Source: Candidatus Latescibacteria bacterium 4484_107 (GTDB taxonomy: Bacteria; Latescibacterota; 4484-107). From it: 8,584 bases of DNA. Location of the stretch: positions 1 through 8,584 of the forward strand of contig MVCQ01000043.1 of the NCBI GenBank assembly GCA_002059205.1. The letters run 5' to 3'. Position numbers and translations under genes: made by a program. The notes under the pieces are model-generated. The model searched no databases, was not told the origin of the DNA, and worked only from the letters and a program-made list of their open reading frames with translations. Shown piece after piece: positions 4,635 to 8,584 of this stretch (position 1 is the stretch's first letter; every line of letters begins with the position of its first letter).

Positions 4635-5717
4635 ATGACACGAGCGGAGGAAATCAGCATCAAGCGGGAGCGGGTGAGAAGGTTCTTGAGAGAGCGGGAA
4701 CTGGATGGCGTCTTGATGACGCGGCAGAGCACCTTTTCCTGGTACACGGGCGGCGGGAATGGCTTCGTGGCGTTGGCGTCGGTGGAGGCAGCGGGAAGTA
4801 TTTTGGCGATGCGGGATCGGGATGTGCTGATCACGGACAACATCGAGGCGCCCCGATTGGAAGCGGAGGAAGTGGGTGGATTCGGTTTTGAAATGGCTTC
4901 ATTCCCGTGGCATCGGCCGGAGGAGCGGGCGAAGGTTCTGGAGAAGTTCGGCGCGAAAAACGTGGCCACGGATGTGGAATTGGGGGATGCGTTCCGGCAA
5001 TTGCGGTACGGGCTGACCGAACGGGAGATCGAGCGATATCGGTTGCTTGGGAAAGATACGGGGACTTCGTTGGCGGAGGTCTGTCGAAATATCCGATTGG
5101 GGGAGTCGGAATTTGGGATTGCCGGACGCTTGGCCGAGTCATTGTTTTTCAAGGAGATCACGCCGATTGTGCTGTTGGTGGCCGCGGATGACCGGGTCGA
5201 AAAGTTCCGGCATCCGATCCCGACGTCCAGGAAAGTGGGGCGGTACGCGATGGTGGTGGTATGCGCCCGAAGGGGCGGATTGATCGTGTCGGTGACGCGG
5301 CTCGTGCACTTCGGGAACCTGCCCCCGGATCTGCGCAGGAGGCACGACAGCGTGGTGCGGGTAGATGCGGCGTTCATCGCGCATACCCGTCCGGGCGCCA
5401 AGGTGCGAACGGTCTTTGAGAAAGCGGTGGCGGCGTATCGGGCCGAGGGATTCGAGGATGAGTGGCAACTGCATCATCAGGGCGGCGGAACCGGATACGA
5501 GCCGAGAGATTTCAAGGGCGCGCCGGATTGTTCCGAGATCGTTCAGGCGCATCAGGCGTACGCGTGGAATCCCTCGATCGCGGGAACGAAGTCGGAGGAT
5601 ACGATCCTCGTCGGGCCGGAGGGGTTCAAGGTCTTGTCGGAGACTCCCGACTGGCCGATGATCGAGGCGACGTTTGAGGGACAGACCATCGCGCGCCCGG
5701 ATATTCTGATCCGGTAA
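4635..5717 (+). CDS. M24-fold (prolidase/creatinase-like) protein with degenerate metal site
   Basis: The 360-residue protein has the two-domain plan of aminopeptidase P/creatinase. The N-terminal domain carries TFSWYTGGGNGFV (33-45) and ITDNIEAPRL (66-75). The C-terminal pita-bread domain has LTEREIERYRLLG, LHHQGGGTGYEPRDF (279-293) and AWNPSIAGTKSEDT (310-323). The five metal ligands of active M24 peptidases are Asp, Asp, His, Glu, Glu. Here the two Asp positions appear to be Cys210 and Ser219, the His is kept (280/281), the first Glu is Asn312 (NPSI for EP), and the last Glu is Glu321. A two-metal peptidase is therefore unlikely; a metal-free hydrolase like creatinase, or a binding protein, is possible. 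The substrate is unknown. ATG 4635 is chosen because upstream codons fall in a repeat; its ribosome site is weak. The gene follows pduL by 100 bp. Confidence 0.8.
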   Translation: MTRAEEISIKRERVRRFLRERELDGVLMTRQSTFSWYTGGGNGFVALASVEAAGSILAMRDRDVLITDNIEAPRLEAEEVGGFGFEMASFPWHRPEERAKVLEKFGAKNVATDVELGDAFRQLRYGLTEREIERYRLLGKDTGTSLAEVCRNIRLGESEFGIAGRLAESLFFKEITPIVLLVAADDRVEKFRHPIPTSRKVGRYAMVVVCARRGGLIVSVTRLVHFGNLPPDLRRRHDSVVRVDAAFIAHTRPGAKVRTVFEKAVAAYRAEGFEDEWQLHHQGGGTGYEPRDFKGAPDCSEIVQAHQAYAWNPSIAGTKSEDTILVGPEGFKVLSETPDWPMIEATFEGQTIARPDILIR

Positions 5718-5721
5718 CTTT

Positions 5722-5739
5722 TTGGTGATTGGTGACTGG
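5722..5739. repeat. short GGTGA direct repeat
   Basis: TTGGTGATTGGTGACTGG follows the M24 stop codon closely, with TTGGTGA present twice in 14 bp. It is another of the simple repeat words that fill gaps in this window. No function is evident. Confidence 0.4.
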
Positions 5740-5770
5740 GTGCGCTCGTTACGCCCTGAGCACAACGCCC

Positions 5771-5778
5771 AAAGGAGG
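5771..5778 (+). promoter_or_regulatory. ribosome-binding site of the lipoprotein gene (decides the start)
   Basis: AAAGGAGG, 6 nt before ATG 5785. It settles the start on the residue that begins a lipoprotein signal peptide and excludes the 21 upstream in-frame codons. Confidence 0.9.
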
Positions 5779-5784
5779 CTCAAA

Positions 5785-6777
5785 ATGACTCGATTGATTC
5801 TGAAGGGCTTTTTGCTCATGCTAACGGTAGGCGGCTGCGCGACGTTTCAGACCTCCTCTGAATCGTCCCTGCCGGAACCATTGGCTGCGCGGCCTGAGTG
5901 GACGTCCTCGGAAGGATCGTGGACCGCGCAGACGATCGCGGTTTTGCCCTTTGAGGACAAAAGCCACTACGACGGGACCTGGAATATTCAAGGCGGTACC
6001 GCGGCGCTTCTCGGCGAGGTGTTGCGGGAAAATGCGTTTTATACAATTGTTCCGCGGGATAGCGTGCGGGCGGTCTTGGAGGGCAGATCCAAAAAGGAGC
6101 GCCGGGACGACATCGCCGCCATCGGGCGGGAGTTGGGCGCGGATGTACTCATTACGGGGAAGATCGAGGAGTTCAATATCACCCGCTTTATGGCGGGCGC
6201 GCAGATGCTCGGGGGATACCGATCTTATGCTTCCACGGTGCGTTTGGAAGCTTCGCTGTGGCGCGTGGTGGATGGCCGGGAATTGGGCATCATCGGCGGA
6301 GAAGGGGAAGTCAGAGATCGTCATATTGGCTTGACGTTTTTGGGGCGTCCTACGCAGCGGGATAGACAGTTTTACGGACTAAACGATATCGAATTCGGTT
6401 CGGAGGCGTTTCGGAAAACCATCATCGGTCAGGCGATGCTCAAGGCCCTCAAAGAGATCAAAGGCAAGGTTGAGGAAGTGGTCACGCCGCCTTCCGGGTT
6501 GAAGGCAACCGCGCGGCCGGTGTTCGTCCTCGAGGTCCAGGGCGATGAAGCGTATGTGAATGCGGGCGCGGAGGACGGGATAGCGATTGGGGATAAGTTC
6601 AACGTGTACGACCAGGGCAAGGAGTTGCGGGATCCCTCCACGGGGGAGGTCCTGGGGTATACGGACGCACAAAAGGCGGGCGCGATCCAGATTGTGGAGG
6701 TCAAAGGGGCGCATCTGTCCAAAGCGCGGATTGTGGATGGACGTGTGGAGGCGCATTTTACGGTGCGCGCGGAGTGA
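5785..6777 (+). CDS. CsgG-like outer-membrane lipoprotein
   Basis: The 330-residue protein starts with a lipoprotein signal peptide (MTRLILKGFLLMLTVGG) and lipobox VGGC, with the acylated Cys18 followed by Ala, which suits outer-membrane sorting. Residues 49-100 (TIAVLPFEDKSHYDGT ... FYTIVPRDSVRAVLEGR) and LGADVLITGKIEEFN (117-131) look like the CsgG/curli-assembly and TolB-N-like fold found in secretion lipoproteins. Residues 246-320 (VFVLEVQGDEAYVNAGAEDG, IGDKFNVYDQGKELRDPSTG, LSKARIVDG) form a small beta domain seen at the C-terminus of CsgG-related and FlgT-like proteins. No curli subunit or other export partner is nearby, so its job is unknown; a role in envelope assembly or secretion is the family-level guess. 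It follows the M24 gene by 67 bp. Confidence 0.8.
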   Translation: MTRLILKGFLLMLTVGGCATFQTSSESSLPEPLAARPEWTSSEGSWTAQTIAVLPFEDKSHYDGTWNIQGGTAALLGEVLRENAFYTIVPRDSVRAVLEGRSKKERRDDIAAIGRELGADVLITGKIEEFNITRFMAGAQMLGGYRSYASTVRLEASLWRVVDGRELGIIGGEGEVRDRHIGLTFLGRPTQRDRQFYGLNDIEFGSEAFRKTIIGQAMLKALKEIKGKVEEVVTPPSGLKATARPVFVLEVQGDEAYVNAGAEDGIAIGDKFNVYDQGKELRDPSTGEVLGYTDAQKAGAIQIVEVKGAHLSKARIVDGRVEAHFTVRAE

Positions 6778-6784
6778 GGAAAAC

Positions 6785-6826
6785 AGGTAAAGGTAAAGAA
6801 AGGCGGGAAGGCTTCTACCTTTACCT
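6785..6826. repeat. 11-bp inverted repeat with 20-nt loop
   Basis: AGGTAAAGGTA (6785-6795) and TACCTTTACCT (6816-6826) pair perfectly, just past the lipoprotein stop. The right arm runs on into CTGCCTTA, so the minus strand reads TAAGGCAGAGGTAAAGGTAG, like the GCAGAGGTCGAGGTTAG word near 3412. No T-tract follows. It is probably a repeat; an mRNA-stabilising stem is possible. Confidence 0.6.
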
Positions 6827-6863
6827 CTGCCTTAAGGATAGAGCAGAGGCGAAGGGGAAAAAT

Positions 6864-6876
6864 AAGGGAGGTGATC
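6864..6876 (+). promoter_or_regulatory. extended ribosome-binding site of the thioredoxin-like gene
   Basis: AAGGGAGGTGATC is almost a full complement of the 16S rRNA tail and lies just before ATG 6883. A GTG inside it (6871) is in frame but is part of the site, so it is not the start. Confidence 0.85.
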
Positions 6877-6882
6877 TGCTCA

Positions 6883-7317
6883 ATGAAATGGGCGAGTGTT
6901 TTTCTAACGGTTTTCTTTCTGGTGCTTTTTCTTTCCAGTCATGGGGGGCGCTCGACAGGGGCTTACGAAGCGTTGAAGCCCGAGCCGGGGCGTGTGACAG
7001 TGTTTCGATTGGTCGGATCGGAAAAGCCCTCTTCGGAGCATGCGGCTCGTCTTCGGGAGATCGTTCGGGCGCACGGAGGCGTGATGCAGGAGATGTGCGT
7101 TGATGAATTGCCCGTCGTGCTCTCCGCCGGTTCAGATCGGGTGAAGGTGAAAAAGCTTCCCTGGGTGCTTCTCGTGGATGCCGGGGGAAGGCTCCGGTAT
7201 GAAAGCACGGGAGCGGATATCTCCGAACTGTCGGTGTGGTTGGATTTTCTGAAACGCCAAGCCGTCACGGACATTGACGAAAGCACATGGGGCAAGATCA
7301 AGGAGCTGTTTCGATAG
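6883..7317 (+). CDS. small exported thioredoxin-like protein without CxxC
   Basis: A 144-residue protein with an N-terminal hydrophobic segment (about 4-19) that acts as a signal peptide or membrane anchor. The rest reads like a degenerate thioredoxin fold: a strand (RVTVFRLVG, 37-45), a helix (SSEHAARLREIVRAHG, 50-65), a second strand around VMQEMCVDE, then VKVKKLPWVLLVDAGGRLRYESTG (87-110). In that last segment Pro93 sits where thioredoxins carry the cis-proline, followed by the strand-turn-strand DAGGRLRYESTG. There is no CxxC and only one cysteine (Cys72), so a dithiol redox role is unlikely. I do not recognise a named family. It lies 105 bp after the lipoprotein gene with a very strong ribosome site, so the two may act together at the envelope. 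Confidence 0.7.
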   Translation: MKWASVFLTVFFLVLFLSSHGGRSTGAYEALKPEPGRVTVFRLVGSEKPSSEHAARLREIVRAHGGVMQEMCVDELPVVLSAGSDRVKVKKLPWVLLVDAGGRLRYESTGADISELSVWLDFLKRQAVTDIDESTWGKIKELFR

Positions 7318-7567
7318 CCGGAAACAGGGTTTCTTATATCGGAAAGAGCGGGCGGAAGAAAGGAGTTCGTATCCCGATGGCGCGGCGTTTATGGAGAAGT
7401 GGATGCCGAAGGAACCGTATTTAGCGGATGAGGATTCGGCGACGACGGAGACGGAACGGCATCTGTCCTCGCCGTCTTCTTTTGTGGAATGGAGTGTTTT
7501 TGGAAAAAAACGCTTACACCCTCCCGAAGCGGGGCATTCTGGGGAAGGTTCAGTCCATGGATATCTC
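7318..7567. other. 250-bp stretch, gap or N-terminal extension of the alkyltransferase
   Basis: The alkyltransferase frame is open through this whole stretch, with in-frame ATGs at 7391, 7403 and 7568. From 7391 the protein would gain 59 residues (MEKWMPKEPYLADEDS...), acidic then low-complexity, which do not resemble the family. The start contains GGAAACAGGGTTTC-type words that look like intergenic repeat. AAAGGAG at about 7361 serves only an out-of-frame 15-codon ORF (ATG 7377). Confidence 0.5.
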
Positions 7568-8095
7568 ATGATGGATAGCACACACGATGTCGTTTTTCGA
7601 TCTCCGTACGGTGAAATCACGATCCGATGGGCGGGGGATGTGCTGCATTCCGTTGCGCTCGGACCTTATACTCCTTTCGCTGGCGCGCATCCCGCTGGCG
7701 CGATTTCTGAGAAGGCATTTTCGCTCGTCGGATTATTGCAGGGTTATTTTAGCGGCGTGCCCGTGCGGTTTAACGTGCACTTGGAACTGGAAGGGCATAC
7801 CCATTTTGAGCGGCTCGTGTGGACGGCGGCGCGCCGGATTCCTTACGGCGAGGTGCGAACGTACGGGTGGATCGCCTCGAAGATCGGGAAGCCCGGGGCG
7901 GCCCGGGCCGTGGGAGGCGCTTTGGGCAGAAATCCTTTCGTCCTGGTCGTGCCCTGCCATCGCGTGGTAGGTGCGGACGGAAAACTGGCGGGATTCAGCG
8001 CGGGATTGGAATGGAAACGTGCGTTGTTGCACCTGGAGGGAATAGAGACCGATGGGGAGCGGATAGCCGATTTCGGATTGGGGATTTCGGATTGA
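7568..8095 (+). CDS. ogt: methylated-DNA--[protein]-cysteine methyltransferase (Ogt/MGMT type)
   Basis: Suicide repair enzyme that moves the alkyl group from O6-alkylguanine in DNA to its own cysteine. The 175-residue protein has a divergent N-terminal domain (SPYGEITIRWAGDVL, 12-26) and a well-conserved C-terminal domain: FERLVWTAARRIPYGEVRTYG (80-100), the arginine finger in AARAVGGALGRNP (Arg113, Asn122), and the active site VPCHRVVG with Cys130. GADGKLAGFSAGLEWKRALLHLEG (135-158) is the wing and C-terminal helix. ATG 7568 gives a normal length for the family; a longer form from 7391 is possible. Start 7568 overlaps, as ATGA, the stop of a four-codon ORF (ATG 7557) that has GGGGAAGG 8 nt upstream, suggesting coupled initiation. 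The last residues (ADFGLGISD) are encoded by a GATTTCGGATTG tandem repeat. Confidence 0.93.
   Translation: MMDSTHDVVFRSPYGEITIRWAGDVLHSVALGPYTPFAGAHPAGAISEKAFSLVGLLQGYFSGVPVRFNVHLELEGHTHFERLVWTAARRIPYGEVRTYGWIASKIGKPGAARAVGGALGRNPFVLVVPCHRVVGADGKLAGFSAGLEWKRALLHLEGIETDGERIADFGLGISD
8069..8094. repeat. tandem GATTTCGGATTG repeat at the ogt 3' end
   Basis: Two exact 12-bp copies (8069-8080 and 8083-8094), period 14. They encode the final residues of the alkyltransferase and supply most of its stop codon. This resembles the repeat-derived end of pduL. Confidence 0.7.
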
Positions 8096-8144
8096 AGAGG
8101 CGTTGCAGCGAAACGCACCGTTCGCTCTCCGATTGTCTATCGAA

Positions 8145-8200
8145 ATGAACCATACTCCGCCCAAGCGCCCCTATTCAGGAGGAGCAACGGTATTGTTCAT
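8145..8200. repeat. palindrome-ended dispersed element, copy 2
   Basis: A 56-bp unit with ends ATGAACCATA and TATTGTTCAT (9 of 10 pairing) and a C-rich then G-rich core. About 30 of its first 40 bases match copy 1 (4548-4608) without gaps, and the right end is identical. An ORF starting at its first ATG (24 codons, MNHTPPKRPYSGG...) ends in a TGA that overlaps the rpiB start as ATGA; no ribosome site precedes it. Confidence 0.65.
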
Positions 8201-8215
8201 TGCTACGGGGACATT

Positions 8216-8584
8216 ATGAAAATTGCCATCGGAAGCGATCATGCAGGGTTCGGGTTGAAGGAGCAAATCAAGGTTTTTCTGAGTGCGAGGGGAGCCGTAT
8301 GGGAGGATTTCGGAACGGATTCGGAGGATGCGGTGGATTATCCGGACTATGCGTTTCCCGTGGCCCAGGCTGTGGTTCAAGGGACGTTCGACCTGGGAAT
8401 TCTGGTCTGCGGGACGGGCATCGGGATGTCCATTGCGGCGAACAAAGTTCGGGGCATTCGGGCCGCCCTGTGCCTCTCGCCGGAGATGGCGGCGATGGCC
8501 CGGCGCCACAACGATGCCAATATTCTGACCCTCGGAGGGCGGATACTCTCTTCGAAAGTGGCGATGGACATTGTTGCGACCTGG
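8216..8584 (+). CDS. rpiB: ribose-5-phosphate isomerase B (C-terminus cut by window edge)
   Basis: Interconverts ribose 5-phosphate and ribulose 5-phosphate, linking pentose or deoxyribose breakdown to central metabolism. 123 codons are visible of the usual 140-150. The N-terminus MKIAIGSDHAGFGLKEQI carries the Asp8-His9 phosphate/substrate site. DYPDYA is at 41-46, the catalytic base Cys65 lies in LVCGTGIGMSIAANK, and ARRHNDANILTLGGR (95-109) supplies His98 and Asn99. LacA/LacB and allose-6-phosphate isomerases share this fold; the intact CGTGIGMSIAANK favours RpiB. A weak GGGGA lies about 5 nt upstream of ATG 8216. The gene is 120 bp after ogt in the same direction and, with pduL upstream, hints at a sugar-phosphate pathway. 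Confidence 0.95.
   Translation, partial: MKIAIGSDHAGFGLKEQIKVFLSARGAVWEDFGTDSEDAVDYPDYAFPVAQAVVQGTFDLGILVCGTGIGMSIAANKVRGIRAALCLSPEMAAMARRHNDANILTLGGRILSSKVAMDIVATW

Noticed and set aside
3806..5401. 531-codon open frame on the minus strand
   Set aside because: It lies antisense to pduL and the M24 gene, both with clear family motifs. Its translation is rich in Arg, Ser and Pro with no domain, as expected for a shadow frame in GC-rich DNA.
7377..7424. 15-codon ORF with AAAGGAG upstream
   Set aside because: Very short, basic and featureless, and it overlaps the possible alkyltransferase extension in another frame. Nothing supports a real peptide.
1..8584. CRISPR array, tRNA or rRNA genes, integrase or transposase genes
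   Set aside because: I looked on both strands. The repeats are irregular and paired rather than evenly spaced, no cloverleaf or rRNA segment was recognised, and no open frame resembles a recombinase.

Overview
The window is a 8.6-kb piece of a bacterial chromosome with GC-rich genes and two divergently transcribed gene blocks separated by a 443-bp intergenic region. A lipoprotein with a clear lipobox and an outer-membrane-type +2 residue suggests a Gram-negative cell plan. The genes alone do not fix the phylum. The intergenic DNA is full of short degenerate repeat families (GCAAAGGACGCAAAG words, C-rich/G-rich hairpins, AATGAATAATGAACAAT words, GATTTCGGATTG, GGTGATTGGTGAC). From memory this style is common in uncultured lineages such as KSB1, Latescibacteria or Poribacteria, but that placement is a guess.

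Left block (minus strand, positions 1-3353, read right to left): iscR, iscS, iscU and mnmA, the last cut by the window edge. This is a compact iron-sulfur/sulfur-trafficking operon. The IscR-type repressor senses Fe-S status. IscS takes sulfur from cysteine, IscU is the scaffold, and MnmA uses sulfur that ultimately comes from IscS to thiolate tRNA wobble uridine. No hscA, hscB, iscA or fdx lies between these genes. The operon has a textbook sigma70 promoter (TTGACA, 17 bp, TATATT). A palindrome matching the E. coli type-1 IscR operator consensus (as I recall it) at 22 of 25 positions overlaps that promoter, so autoregulation is very likely. A perfect 16-bp hairpin separates iscR from iscS.

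Right block (plus strand, 3797-8584): a PduL-type phosphotransacylase with an unusual N-terminal CxxCxxC extension; an M24 (prolidase/creatinase-fold) protein that has lost most metal ligands; a CsgG-like lipoprotein; a small secreted or anchored thioredoxin-like protein without CxxC; an O6-alkylguanine-DNA alkyltransferase; and RpiB, cut by the window edge. PduL and RpiB together recall the sugar-phosphate-utilising class of bacterial microcompartment loci. No shell gene is visible here, so this is a hypothesis about the DNA to the right.

The most interesting points are the shared IscR/pduL control region, the Cys-rich PduL N-terminus, the degenerate M24 protein, the possible microcompartment link, and the repeat elements that sit in leaders, form hairpins and supply stop codons or short upstream reading frames.
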